A DNA stretch of 64,000 bases from NCBI GenBank assembly GCA_965116445.1, contig OZ220688.1, forward strand, positions 434,001 to 498,000, in the 5' to 3' direction. The notes below the pieces were generated by a model. That model worked only from the letters and a program-made list of their open reading frames with translations, did no database searches and was not told where the DNA came from. Position 1 is the first letter of the stretch; every line of letters starts with the position of its first letter. This document shows positions 49,137-58,057 of the stretch, piece after piece. This DNA is from Multivorans sp965116445. Lineage in GTDB: Bacteria; Acidobacteriota; Thermoanaerobaculia; Multivoradales; Multivoraceae. A program made the position numbers and the translations under genes.

Positions 49137-50744
49137 CTACGGCTCCTCGGCGATCTCCGTTGCCAGCGACCCGCCGGCACCATGACGCGCCGCCTGAACC
49201 GCGGCCGCAAACAGCCCGATCGCGCCGCTGAAAGCGGCTAGACCGGCCAGTTGCACCCAGCCGAACAGGTCCTCAGGCGTTGCGATCGAGAGCAACGCGG
49301 ATCCGAAACGGAAGTCGGCGAACGCGCCGCCACGCACTGCTTCCAGTGCGGCAAGACCGGTGAGCAGGAGGGCGCCGCCGGCCAGCGTAAGAGTGCCGTA
49401 CGTCGTGCCGTGGGCCGCGAGTCGCCAGGGCGCGCGTGGTGGAAGCGGCTCCTGGTGGCGGACCTCGAACTTCGGCTCCCGGTCGCTCGGCCGGACGAAC
49501 CGACTGAGCATGTAGAGGCCGGGCAGGCCGAGCGGGATCGTGAAGAGGAAGAAGTTGGACCACCCAACGGAGTGGACCATGAAACCCGCAATCGGACCTG
49601 AGACGATCCGTCCCATGCCGAAGAGAGTCGAGAACAGGGCGTACTGAGTTGCTGAGAAGCGCTTCTGCGTCATGCGCAGCAGCAACACGGCGAACGCGCC
49701 GGTGCCGAGTCCCTGGCACAGGGACTCGAAGCCCATCGCGCCGTAGAGGAGGCCCGGCTGCATCGGCAGGTTCGCCAGCAGGATGTAGCCGACGTTGGAG
49801 AAGATCTGCAGGAACCCGAAGATCCACAGCGCCCTTCCGAGGCCGATCACGTTGGTCCCCAGACCGCCGGCGATCGAGCCGACAACCGTCGCGGTTGTCC
49901 CGACGGTAGCCAGGGCAATGCCGCGGTGGAAATCGGAGTAGCCCATGTCCACCAGGAAGGGGCGTAGCAGGCCTTGCGCCATGTTGTCGCCGAACTTGAA
50001 CAGAATGACGAAGGCGAGGATTTCGACTGCCCGGTGGCGAGAGAGAAACCCGAGGAACGGCTGCCAGACGGCGTCCCGGAGCGTCTTTGGGCCGGGCGGA
50101 AGATTCTTCGGTTCGGGCGCCAGAATGGTGATCGCGAGCATCGGCAGGTAGAGAGCCGCGAGGCCGACACAGACGAGCGGCCAGGAGTACCGGCCCGCGA
50201 CCGAAATGGCGGTTCCTCCGGCAACGAGCATGGCGAGCCGGTAGAGGCCGATTCGGGCGCCGACCGCGGCTCCCTGCTCTTCCTTCTTGAGAACGTCCAC
50301 GGCGTAGGCGTCGACCGCGATGTCCTGGGACGCTGCTGCCATGGCTATCGCAAGGGCCAACGCAAGCGCGAGCCAGGGCGTGTCCGGATGGTCGCCCACA
50401 CCGGCCAGGGAGAGGGTGCCAAGGAGCAGGGCGACCTGAGCGATCGCGGCCCAACCTCTTCGTCGGCCCAGGAAGGGCGGCACGAACCGGTCCATGAGGG
50501 GCGCCCAAACCACGTTGAAGGACCACGGCGCGTGAGCCAGCGTGAACAGACCGATCAGCCGGATGTCGATGCCGGCGGTGCGCATCCAGTCGGGTAGCGC
50601 GATCCAGACCAGGCCGAGCGGCATGCCGGAGGAGAACGAGAGCAGGACGACGGACAGCGTCCGCCAGGAGCGGACGGGCTGGGCAAGGCTCCGCAGCGCT
50701 CCGAGCCGTTCCGGCGCCTGCTTCTGCTCGGCCATCGGATTCAT
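49137..50744 (-). CDS. AmpG-like MFS transporter
   Basis: This 535-residue protein has about 12-14 membrane helices. It begins LSVVLLSFSSGMPLGLVWIALPDWM, continues FNVVWAPLMDRFVPPFLGRRRGW, the loop 2-3 signature of AmpG-type permeases, and ASQDIAVDAYAVDVL. AmpG imports anhydro-muropeptides for cell-wall recycling; relatives have other substrates. The protein is about 60 residues longer than most AmpG proteins, with an extra helix pair near the C-terminus (LTGLAALEAV and LAGLAAFSGAIGLFAAAV). It is divergent from the PspC gene. Confidence 0.8.
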   Translation of the reverse strand: MNPMAEQKQAPERLGALRSLAQPVRSWRTLSVVLLSFSSGMPLGLVWIALPDWMRTAGIDIRLIGLFTLAHAPWSFNVVWAPLMDRFVPPFLGRRRGWAAIAQVALLLGTLSLAGVGDHPDTPWLALALALAIAMAAASQDIAVDAYAVDVLKKEEQGAAVGARIGLYRLAMLVAGGTAISVAGRYSWPLVCVGLAALYLPMLAITILAPEPKNLPPGPKTLRDAVWQPFLGFLSRHRAVEILAFVILFKFGDNMAQGLLRPFLVDMGYSDFHRGIALATVGTTATVVGSIAGGLGTNVIGLGRALWIFGFLQIFSNVGYILLANLPMQPGLLYGAMGFESLCQGLGTGAFAVLLLRMTQKRFSATQYALFSTLFGMGRIVSGPIAGFMVHSVGWSNFFLFTIPLGLPGLYMLSRFVRPSDREPKFEVRHQEPLPPRAPWRLAAHGTTYGTLTLAGGALLLTGLAALEAVRGGAFADFRFGSALLSIATPEDLFGWVQLAGLAAFSGAIGLFAAAVQAARHGAGGSLATEIAEEP

Positions 50745-50849
50745 CCTATGCGTAATCGTCTATGACTCGATCAGCCGCCCCGATGGAACCCAAGTCGTTC
50801 AGAATCCGTAGTTGAACGTGAGCAGTCTCTCTGCGAGGAGGAACCGACC

Positions 50850-51059
50850 GTGACCGCGACAGCCACCCAGTCCCGTCCCCTTCATCGTTCCGCGTCTGAC
50901 CGTCTGATCGGCGGCGTCTGCGGAGGCCTCGCCGCGTGGTTGGGCTGGAACCCGACCGCGGTGCGCCTGCTCTACGTCCTGGTTTCCATCCTCTCGGCCG
51001 CGTTCCCCGGGATCATCGTCTACATCCTGCTCTGGATCGTCATGCCGCTCGGCGACTGA
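50850..51059 (+). CDS. PspC-domain protein
   Basis: This 69-residue protein starts at a GTG. It reads LIGGVCGGLAAWLGWNPTAVRLLYVL then GIIVYILLWIVMPLGD, the complete PspC domain with a final membrane helix. PspC proteins take part in membrane-stress signalling. A ribosome site GAGGAGG lies about 10 bases upstream. It stands alone. Confidence 0.88.
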   Translation: MTATATQSRPLHRSASDRLIGGVCGGLAAWLGWNPTAVRLLYVLVSILSAAFPGIIVYILLWIVMPLGD

Positions 51060-51066
51060 GCGGCCC

Positions 51067-51186
51067 GCTGGGTGGGCCGGCGTGCCATCCGTGCACCCGC
51101 CGGCGCGCGCACGCACTGGTTCGCGTACGGCGCGGACCGCGCCGCCCGGGTTTCCGCCGGCATTCGGGACGACGCCGCGGAGCGGC
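51067..51186 (+). repeat. ~115-bp dispersed intergenic repeat, copy 2
   Basis: This is similar to 12821-12933, with blocks GCCATCCGTGC, CGCAC, ACTGGTTC, GCGCGGACCGCGCC and GCCGGCATTCGG, and lies just before glcD. It is largely self-complementary. Confidence 0.65.
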
Positions 51187-51219
51187 ACCGCCCGAACCAC
51201 GTTGTAGGCTGAGTCGCAG

Positions 51220-52677
51220 ATGCCCCCGGTCGACGCAGCGAGCTTCCACGACGCCCTCATCCAGCGCCTGGGTTTGAAGCGTGTCCTCACCGGCGACGCG
51301 CCGATGGCGGCCTACGAGTCCGATGCCCTGACCGCGTTCCGGGCCCGGCCACGAGCGGTCGTGCTGGTCGATTCGGCGGAGGAGGTCGTCGACGTCGTCC
51401 GCCTCTGCGCTGCGGCGGAAGTGCCCTTCCTGGCTCGCGGCAGCGGCACAAGCCTCTCCGGCGGCTCGCTGCCCGTCGACGACGGCGTCGTCATCGCGAT
51501 GAACCGGCTCAACCGCATTCTCGAGGTCGACCCGGTGCGGCGGATCGCCGTGGTCGAGCCCGGAGTCGTCAACCTCACCGTGTCCGACGCGGCGGCGCCC
51601 TACGGCCTCTACTACTCACCGGATCCTTCGAGCCAGTCCGTGTGCACGATCGGCGGCAACCTGGCCTTCAACTCCGGCGGCGCGCATTGCCTGAAGTACG
51701 GCATGACGAGCAACCACGTGCTCGGCATGGAGGTCGTGCTGCCGGACGGCGAGGTGGTCGAACTTGGCGGCGACAGCCTGGAAGGCGTCGGGCCCGATCT
51801 GGTCGGGCTGTTCGTCGGCTCGGAGGGACTGTTCGGGATCGCGACGAAGATCACGCTCCGCCTGCTGCCCAAGCCGGAGACCTTCTTTACGCTGCTGGCC
51901 GCCTACGACTCGCTCGCGGCGGCGGGCGAGGCGGTGGCCGCGGTCGTCGCTTCGGGCCTCCTGCCGGGAGCGATGGAGATCATGGACAACCTGGCGATCG
52001 AGGCGGCCGAAGCGGCGGTCGGCGCCGGTTACCCGCTGGATGCCGAGGGACTCCTGATCGTCGAGTTGGAGGGCGAGAAGCAGCAGGTGGCCGCCGAGAG
52101 TGAACTGCTGCTCGAAGTCGTCAGGCAATCGAAGCCCTACCTCGAGCACATCGCCAGCGACCCGGACGACCGGATGCGGATCTGGAAGGGCCGCAAGAGC
52201 GCCTTCTCGGCGGTGGGGAGGCTGAGCCCGGACTACATCGTCCAGGACGGCGTCGTGCCGCGGTCGCGACTTGGCGAGGCGCTGACGAAGATCCAGCAGC
52301 TCGGCGAGCGGCACGGGATTCGGGTCGCGAACGTCTTCCACGCTGGCGACGGCAACCTGCACCCGCTCATCCTGTTCGACGGCCGGGTCGAGGGCGAACT
52401 CGAGCGCGCCGAGGTGCTGGCGGGCGAAATCCTCCGTCTGTGCATCGACCTTGGCGGCTCGATCACCGGCGAGCACGGCGTCGGGATGGAGAAGCGCGAG
52501 TACCTGGGCGAGATGTTCGGCGAGGTCGACCTCGAGGCGATGCGCCGCATCCGCCTGGCGATTGACCCCGGCGAACTGGCGAACCGCGGCAAGATGTTCC
52601 CGGACGCGGAGGCGCCGGCGCTGCTCAGCCACGGTCCGCATCCGCTGGAAGTGGCGGGAGTCATCTCGCGCGAATGA
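51220..52677 (+). CDS. glcD: Glycolate oxidase FAD-linked subunit GlcD
   Basis: This 485-residue protein from the ATG at 51220 has the FAD-binding PCMH fold. It shows PFLARGSGTSLSGGSLPVDD, SQSVCTIGGNLAFNSGGAHC and GSEGLFGIATKITLRLLPKP. The C-terminal domain carries VANVFHAGDGNLHPLILFD and ITGEHGVGMEKREYLGEMF. It oxidises glycolate to glyoxylate together with GlcE and the iron-sulfur GlcF. The following glcE fits; glcF is not in the window. Confidence 0.92.
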   Translation: MPPVDAASFHDALIQRLGLKRVLTGDAPMAAYESDALTAFRARPRAVVLVDSAEEVVDVVRLCAAAEVPFLARGSGTSLSGGSLPVDDGVVIAMNRLNRILEVDPVRRIAVVEPGVVNLTVSDAAAPYGLYYSPDPSSQSVCTIGGNLAFNSGGAHCLKYGMTSNHVLGMEVVLPDGEVVELGGDSLEGVGPDLVGLFVGSEGLFGIATKITLRLLPKPETFFTLLAAYDSLAAAGEAVAAVVASGLLPGAMEIMDNLAIEAAEAAVGAGYPLDAEGLLIVELEGEKQQVAAESELLLEVVRQSKPYLEHIASDPDDRMRIWKGRKSAFSAVGRLSPDYIVQDGVVPRSRLGEALTKIQQLGERHGIRVANVFHAGDGNLHPLILFDGRVEGELERAEVLAGEILRLCIDLGGSITGEHGVGMEKREYLGEMFGEVDLEAMRRIRLAIDPGELANRGKMFPDAEAPALLSHGPHPLEVAGVISRE

Positions 52678-52711
52678 GGTGCGGCGACATGGCGAGCGCC
52701 ATGCAAACCCT

Positions 52712-53833
52712 GTGACCGGGATCGTCCATCGGCCGGCTTCGGCGGTCGAGATTGCCGAGGCCGTGCGCGGCGCGGAACGGATCGTGCCGCGCGGCGGCGG
52801 CACGAAGCCGGCGCTGTCGTCGGTCGATGGCGCCGAGGTGGTCGAACTTTCCGCGCTCAGCGGCATCACGGAGTATCTTCCCAGCGAGTACACGGTGACC
52901 GCCCTGGCCGGCACGCCGCTCGCCGACGTCGAGGCGCGGCTCGCGGCGGAAGGCCAGTACCTGCCCTTCGATCCGCTGCTCGTCGACGCCGGCAGCACCG
53001 TCGGCGGCGCCGTAGCCGCCGGGGCCAACGGTCCCGGCCGTCAGCGCTATGGCGGCCTGCGCGACTTCCTGCTCGCGGTCACCTTCGTCGACGGCCGGGG
53101 CGAGATCGTCCGCGGCGGCGCCAAGGTGGTCAAGAACGCCGCCGGATTCGATCTTCCGAAGCTCATGGTCGGCAGCCTGGGACGCCTGGGCGTCCTCACC
53201 GAATGCACGTTCAAGGTCTTCCCGCATCCCGAGACCTGCGCGACCCTGCGCGTCGCCGGTATGGCCTTCGACGAGGCTCTTGCGGCCGCCGGCCGCGTCG
53301 GCGCGGGACCGGTCGAGCTTGAGTGCCTCGAACTGGTTCAGGCTCGGACGGGCTGGGATCTGGAGATCCGCATCGGCGGCCGCAGCGACGCGCTCGATGC
53401 GCGCCTTGACCGCACCGCGGACTTGCTCGACACCGACCTGTCGACCCTCACAGGCGACGCCGACAAGCAGCACTGGCGAGCCCGCCGCGAACTCGACTGG
53501 GCGCCGCCCGACGCCTCCGTGCTCAAGCTCCCCGTGACGCCGGCGACGGCGGGCGTTCTGGAACAGGTCCTCGCCGACCTGGACGCCGCCCACGCCGCCA
53601 GGACCTACAGCGCCGGCATCCAGCAGGCCTTCCTTGCCTGGCCCGCCGAACGGGGCGCCGACTTGCCGGCCCTTGATCGGGCCCTCACCGAATCGAGACT
53701 GACCGCCCTGGCGCTACGCGCTCCGGCCGGCGCCGCCACGAAGCCGATCCTCGGGTGCCGCTCCGGCAGCGAACTGTTACGCCGCGTCGAGCAAGCCCTC
53801 GACCCGGCCGGCCGATTCGGCCGGCTGGGGTGA
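52712..53833 (+). CDS. glcE: Glycolate oxidase FAD-binding subunit GlcE
   Basis: This 373-residue protein from the GTG at 52712 has EAVRGAERIVPRGGGTKPAL, PLLVDAGSTVGGAVAAGANG, RYGGLRDFLLAVTFVDG and AAGFDLPKLMVGSLGRLGVL. All are typical of GlcE, the smaller FAD subunit. It follows glcD by 34 bases and is probably in the same operon. The expected glcF was not found in the next 10 kb; it may lie elsewhere. Confidence 0.88.
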   Translation: MTGIVHRPASAVEIAEAVRGAERIVPRGGGTKPALSSVDGAEVVELSALSGITEYLPSEYTVTALAGTPLADVEARLAAEGQYLPFDPLLVDAGSTVGGAVAAGANGPGRQRYGGLRDFLLAVTFVDGRGEIVRGGAKVVKNAAGFDLPKLMVGSLGRLGVLTECTFKVFPHPETCATLRVAGMAFDEALAAAGRVGAGPVELECLELVQARTGWDLEIRIGGRSDALDARLDRTADLLDTDLSTLTGDADKQHWRARRELDWAPPDASVLKLPVTPATAGVLEQVLADLDAAHAARTYSAGIQQAFLAWPAERGADLPALDRALTESRLTALALRAPAGAATKPILGCRSGSELLRRVEQALDPAGRFGRLG

Positions 53834-54002
53834 ACACTGGCTGCGTGGCCTGCTGCCGGTTCTGGGAGACGGCGTGACGATGCTCGCGCGTCAGACGAAG
53901 TTGACGAGCTCGCGCGGGGAGATCACCGGGTGCTAGCCTTTGGGCCTATGGGGATCGGAGTCATGCAAGTGCTCCGCAGCCTGGGAGAGATGGAGAAGCG
54001 GG

Positions 54003-54284
54003 ATGGATGTCAAGGAAGCTGTTGGCAAGGCGAAGGCCCACACCATGGCTCTCTTCGGGGACGAGGGCATCATGCACTTGGGCCTCGAAGAGGTCGAGTT
54101 TGAAGATGTGGCGGACGCGTGGAAGGTCACGCTTGGCTTCTCTCGGCCCTGGGATCAGAGGAACGCCTTGACGGCCGCGTTGGGCGACCAACGGCCTTCG
54201 AGGTCGTACAAGGTCGTTCGCATAGGCGACGAGGACGGAGGCATCATCTCGGTTACTACCCGTACTGTTCAGGTTCCCGAGTAG
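54003..54284 (+). CDS. Hypothetical protein upstream of a PIN gene (possible antitoxin)
   Basis: From the ATG at 54003 the protein is 93 residues. LEEVEFEDVADAWKVTLGFSRPWD (here cut at EVEFEDVADAWKVTLGF) and YKVVRIGDEDGGIISVTTR read as a beta-rich small fold. GAGATGGAGAAG upstream is a fair ribosome site. The PIN gene starts 4 bases after its stop, as toxin-antitoxin pairs do, but no antitoxin family is recognised. An ATG at 53949 in the same frame lacks support. Confidence 0.5.
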   Translation: MDVKEAVGKAKAHTMALFGDEGIMHLGLEEVEFEDVADAWKVTLGFSRPWDQRNALTAALGDQRPSRSYKVVRIGDEDGGIISVTTRTVQVPE

Positions 54285-54288
54285 GCCC

Positions 54289-54747
54289 GTGCGGTGGTCC
54301 GGCGCGTTCGTCGATGCGAACCTGCTCGTTCTGCTGGTCGCAGGGAACAGCGATCGGGGACTGATCGGCAGGCACCGCCGGCTGCGGACCTTCTCTGTTG
54401 AACAGTACGACGCGCTGCGGAGACTCGTAGACCGGTTCGGCAAGGTGCTGGTGACGCCAAACACGCTTACGGAGGCCTCAAACCTGCTTCGTCTTCATGG
54501 GGAACCCGAGCGCTCGCGCCTGTGCGAGGAGCTACGCGATGCCATCGACAAGAGCGAGGAGGTCGTCGTCGTTAGCGCGGTGGCTGCGCGCAACAGGCAC
54601 TTTGTGCGTCTTGGTTTGACCGACGCTGCGCTCTTGGAAGTTGTGAAGCCTGAAACCCCCTTGTTGACGGTGGACCTGGATCTCTACCTTGCCGCCTCGG
54701 CCGCGAACCCACAGGCGGCGTTCAACTTCAATCACGGTCTTGGCTGA
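54289..54747 (+). CDS. PIN-domain-like protein (putative toxin)
   Basis: This 152-residue protein begins at a GTG: GAFVDANLLVLLVAGN (first Asp, PIN strand 1), then LVTPNTLTEASNLLRL (Glu), RLGLTDAALLEVVKP (Asp) and LLTVDLDLYLAASAAN (late Asp). The order and spacing fit a PIN nuclease somewhat longer than VapC. It is probably the toxin of the small gene before it. It lies beside the broken conserved gene at 54755-56180. Confidence 0.65.
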   Translation: MRWSGAFVDANLLVLLVAGNSDRGLIGRHRRLRTFSVEQYDALRRLVDRFGKVLVTPNTLTEASNLLRLHGEPERSRLCEELRDAIDKSEEVVVVSAVAARNRHFVRLGLTDAALLEVVKPETPLLTVDLDLYLAASAANPQAAFNFNHGLG

Positions 54748-54754
54748 TGCACAG

Positions 54755-56180
54755 CTACGTTGACGGCCCCGTTCGCTGTGCCGTCGAACGAGCCAGGTCG
54801 TTGCCTTCCGCCAGCAACTCCTGCCACCCTTTGGCCAGATCTTCCTGGATCAAGGCGTTGCGCTCGCTCGAGCGCTTGACCAAGGAGATCAGTTGCTTTG
54901 CCAGCGCGAGGAATTGCGGGTAGTTCAGGGCGGTCGGATTCCAACCGTACAGCGCCGTCTTCACAATGTTGCCGGATGCCAGCAGGAGGTGGGTGAGCGC
55001 CAGCATCTACGCGAGCTTCAAGCGACCCCCGATGCCCTCCTTCCCGAGTGTTTCACCCTGGCCGACGGTGCGGGCGAAGTGGTAGGTGCGTAGCGTCAGT
55101 TCCGCGAACGCGGGCACGATCGCCATCGTGGCGAAGTGGCGCAAGTCATAGCCGTTGCTGTACATGTGGCGGATCAGGTTCGGCACGGAAACCGGGTCGC
55201 CGCCTTCACGGACGGCGAGTCCGGAGTTGACCTTGATCGCCTGCAGTGCTGTCATGAGTGGCGGCGGTAAACCCCGGGCGGTGAAGACGTCCGAGAAGCC
55301 GTGAGCCACGACCTTGGCCAGGGCCTTCAGGACGCCTTCCTCGCCGCCGCTTACACCCTTGATGACCTGCCAGTGGCCGCTTGAATAGACGAACGTGCAG
55401 GTGCCGGCGACGATGTCCCGGGCGCCGAGGACAAGGCCGAGAACGGGGTCGTGGCCTGGAGTCGCCACGCGATGTGTGTTTGGCGTCAGGCCGATGCTTG
55501 AGCGCACCACATCGTAGGGCACCTTGGCCCAGGCTTCGGCGTTCGTCGTGAGGCCGGCCATCCACTCCTGAAAGGCGTTCCGCTGCAGGTCGTCGGTTCC
55601 CGCCGTTGGCGCCAGCTTCTCGGACTGTTCCTTCAGCCACGCTGTTGCGGGACTGCCCCGCTGCGGCTGACCCTTGAAGGCGCTTCCCGGCGTGGCGCCG
55701 ACAAGCTCAGCCAGCCTGTGAATGCCGGGATCGTCCGGTGCCGATGTGGCGAGTGTGAGCACCCGTGCAGGCCACGTCCCTTCCGCAGCCGTTTCGAGAC
55801 GCAGCCAGATGGCGTCCTTCAACAGTGAGAAGCCGACTGCCTTCTGCTGTTCCTCGCCCTCGACCGGCGGGACGTCCATTCGTTCGTCGTCGGTTGACTG
55901 CTGGTTGCCGATGTCCGCTCGGTGTGCTTCGGAAGACGAACGTCGCGCCTCGTTCGAGGGAGTCTGCGGCTGAGATCGTCAGCCGTCGGCCAGCCTTCGC
56001 AGCTCGTTTGCCGGTCTGGCCAGCTTTCTTCGCGCCTGCGCTCGCCGCTATCTTGCCGGTGGTGGCGACCTTTCTGGCGGCGTCGGACGTGGTGCGGAGG
56101 GCGTCGGAGGCCGCCTCAGTTACGGTTGTACCTGGAGTTTCGGTGTGCTTCGGGGGGATAACGAGCTCCTTTGCGGTCAA
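54755..56180 (-). pseudogene. Unrecognised conserved-type protein broken by a frameshift and an in-frame TAG
   Basis: Three parts read as one protein. Part one starts at a TTG (56180): TAKELVIPPKHTETPG, then KKAGQTGKRAAKAGRR and SLERGATFVF. Near 55920 it must shift frame to continue as GNQQSTDDERMDVPPVEGEE, which goes on through NTHRVATPGHDPVLGLVLGA to GIGGRLKLA. Then TAG (55007-55009) is followed at once, in frame, by MLALTHLLLASGNIVKTALYG to 54755. The middle part (residues about MDVPPV to KLA) and the short last part fit together in hydrophobic, helical character. No family can be named. Two independent breaks argue for a decayed gene; sequence error is the alternative. Confidence 0.5.
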
Positions 56181-56256
56181 CGAGTTGTGAACTCAAGGGT
56201 GATTCAGGGCCGGTTGGTCTTCCAGGGCCCCCGAGGCCGCCGCCGTGCAACCGCTG

Positions 56257-57693
56257 TCAGCTCGCCTTCGGCAACGCTCCCATCACGGCCTTGACCTCCA
56301 GGAACTCCTCGAAGCCAAAATCGCCCCACTCGCGGCCGTTGCCGGACTGCTTGTAGCCGCCGAAGGGGGCGCCGAAGTCGGCGGGGGCGCCGTTGATGTG
56401 GACGTTGCCGGCGCGGATTCGCGCGGCGACGCTGCGGGCGTGGTCGAGGTCGCCGGACTGGACGTAGCTCGACAGGCCGTAGGGTGTGTCGTTGGCGATC
56501 CGGATCGCTTCTTCCTCCGTCTCGTAGGGGAGGATCGCCAGCACCGGGCCGAAGATCTCCTCCTGGGCGATCGTCATGTCGTTGCTGACGCCGCCGAAGA
56601 CGGTGGGGCGGACGTAGTAGCCGCTGTCCATGCCTTCGGGGCGGTCCGTGCCGCCGACAACAAGTTTGGCGCCTTCCTCGATCCCCCTGGCGATCAGGGC
56701 CTGGATCTTGTCGTACTGGACCTTGCTGACGACGGGGCCGATCGCGACGCCTTCCTGTCCCGGCGCACCGACGACGGTCGCCTCGGCGGCGGCCTTGGCG
56801 ACTTCCAGGGCGCGGGCGTGCGACGCGGCGGGGACCAGCATGCGCGTCGGCGCGTTGCAGGACTGGCCGCTGTTCATGAAGCACTGCCGCACGCCGGCCT
56901 TGACTGCCCGGTCGAGATCGGCGTCCTCGAGCACGACGTTTGGCGACTTGCCGCCGAGCTCCTGGGCGACGCGCTTGATCGAGTCGGCGGCGGCCTTGGC
57001 GACCGCGCGGCCGGCGCGGGTCGAGCCGGTGAAGGACATCATGTCGATGCCCGGGTGGGCGGACAACGCGGCGCCGACCTCGGGACCTTCGCCGTTGATC
57101 AGGTTGAAGACGCCCGGCGGCACGCCGGCGTCATGCAGGATCTCGGCAAGCAGGATCGCGTTGAGCGGCGCAACCTCGCTCGGCTTGAGCACCATCGTGC
57201 AGCCGGCGGCGAGCGCCGGCGCGACCTTGCAGGCGATCTGGTTGATCGGCCAGTTCCAGGGCGTGATCAGACCGCAGACGCCGACGGGTTCCTTCACGAT
57301 GTTCGTCGTGCCGCGGGTCTCCGTGAACTCGTAGCCCTTCAGCACGTTCATGGCGCCCGCGAAGTGGCCCATGCCGGACGGGGCCTGCGCCGCGTTGGCG
57401 AGCCAGGCCGGCGCGCCCATCTCGGCGGAGATCGTCTCGGCCATCTCGCCGATGCGCGCCTTGTAGCCCCCGACGATGCGGCCGAGAAGCTCGACCCGCT
57501 CCTCGCGGCTGGTCTGTGAGAACGACTCGAAGGCAGCCTGCGCCGCGGCGACGGCCCGGTCCACGTCCGCCGCGCCGCCGAGGCTGATCCGGCCGATCGC
57601 CTCTTCCGTCGACGGATCGATCACGTCCATGGTCCTGGGCGATACGGGATCGACCCACTCACCGTTGATGTAGAACTGCAGCGCTTCCTTCAT
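56257..57693 (-). CDS. NAD(P)-dependent aldehyde dehydrogenase
   Basis: This 478-residue protein has the complete aldehyde-dehydrogenase fold: the Rossmann segment GLITPWNWPINQIACK, FTGSTRAGRAVAKAA, the catalytic Glu in VAQELGGKSPNVVL and the catalytic Cys in FMNSGQSCNAPTRMLV, ending with AQEEIFGPVLAILPYE. It oxidises an aldehyde to the acid; the substrate is unclear. The ATG at 57693 fits the family start (KEALQFYINGEWVDP). The gene stands between the pseudogene and the BrnA-like antitoxin and looks like core genome. Confidence 0.92.
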   Translation of the reverse strand: MKEALQFYINGEWVDPVSPRTMDVIDPSTEEAIGRISLGGAADVDRAVAAAQAAFESFSQTSREERVELLGRIVGGYKARIGEMAETISAEMGAPAWLANAAQAPSGMGHFAGAMNVLKGYEFTETRGTTNIVKEPVGVCGLITPWNWPINQIACKVAPALAAGCTMVLKPSEVAPLNAILLAEILHDAGVPPGVFNLINGEGPEVGAALSAHPGIDMMSFTGSTRAGRAVAKAAADSIKRVAQELGGKSPNVVLEDADLDRAVKAGVRQCFMNSGQSCNAPTRMLVPAASHARALEVAKAAAEATVVGAPGQEGVAIGPVVSKVQYDKIQALIARGIEEGAKLVVGGTDRPEGMDSGYYVRPTVFGGVSNDMTIAQEEIFGPVLAILPYETEEEAIRIANDTPYGLSSYVQSGDLDHARSVAARIRAGNVHINGAPADFGAPFGGYKQSGNGREWGDFGFEEFLEVKAVMGALPKAS

Positions 57694-57735
57694 GGGGGAG
57701 TCTCCTGGTGTGCTGGGTTGGGCGAAACCGCCGTG

Positions 57736-57957
57736 TCAACTGGCGGTTCGGTCCTGCGCTGGCGGGTGCTGGGCGGTCTTCGCCCACTCGCGGAGCGCGG
57801 AGTTGACGGCAGCCGAATCCTTGAACACGGCGGCAACGTCGGGATCGAGAAGGACCACGTTCGTTCCGCGCCGATGGGCCTTGTGGTGCTTTCCTCGAGT
57901 GGCCTTCGAGAAGTCGTATTCGGGGCGCATTTCGTCGTCTTCACGTGCCTGACTCAT
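57736..57957 (-). CDS. BrnA-like antitoxin (orphan)
   Basis: From the ATG at 57957 the protein is 73 residues. RPEYDFSKATRGKHHKAHRR is the typical start of small antitoxins paired with BrnT or related toxins, and the tail (VAAVFKDSAAVNSALREWAK) is helical. A full BrnT is missing; only a C-terminal remnant remains at 57941-58057 in another frame. Its ATG overlaps the hemG stop by 3 of 4 bases (ATGA), as if it were now coupled to hemG. Confidence 0.65.
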   Translation of the reverse strand: MSQAREDDEMRPEYDFSKATRGKHHKAHRRGTNVVLLDPDVAAVFKDSAAVNSALREWAKTAQHPPAQDRTAS

Positions 57958-58057
57958 ACTGATTTCTTTCGGCTGCTGTCGCTGTTCGGGCACTGAGGAG
58001 GCGAATGCGCCGGCCGCGCTCGACGTACGATACCACCAGCAGCCGGTTCCGGCGCGA
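57941..58057 (-). pseudogene. Remnant of a BrnT-type toxin C-terminus
   Basis: A 38-codon frame reads SRRNRLLVVSYVERGRRIRL and then LSARTATAAERNQYESGT before a TGA. This closely matches the end of BrnT toxins (VVxYxExGRRIRIISARxAT). There is no start nearby; the upstream half is replaced by hemG in another frame. It precedes the antitoxin as in intact brnTA operons. Confidence 0.6.

Noticed and set aside
53834..54002. A gene between glcE and the small gene at 54003
   Set aside because: 169 bases with no convincing frame, ribosome site or repeat.
17519..55879. Reassignment of TAG to an amino acid
   Set aside because: Several healthy genes (such as the DMT transporter, an ABC permease and the PQQ propeller) end in TAG, so it works as a stop; the two internal TAGs are better explained by decay or error.
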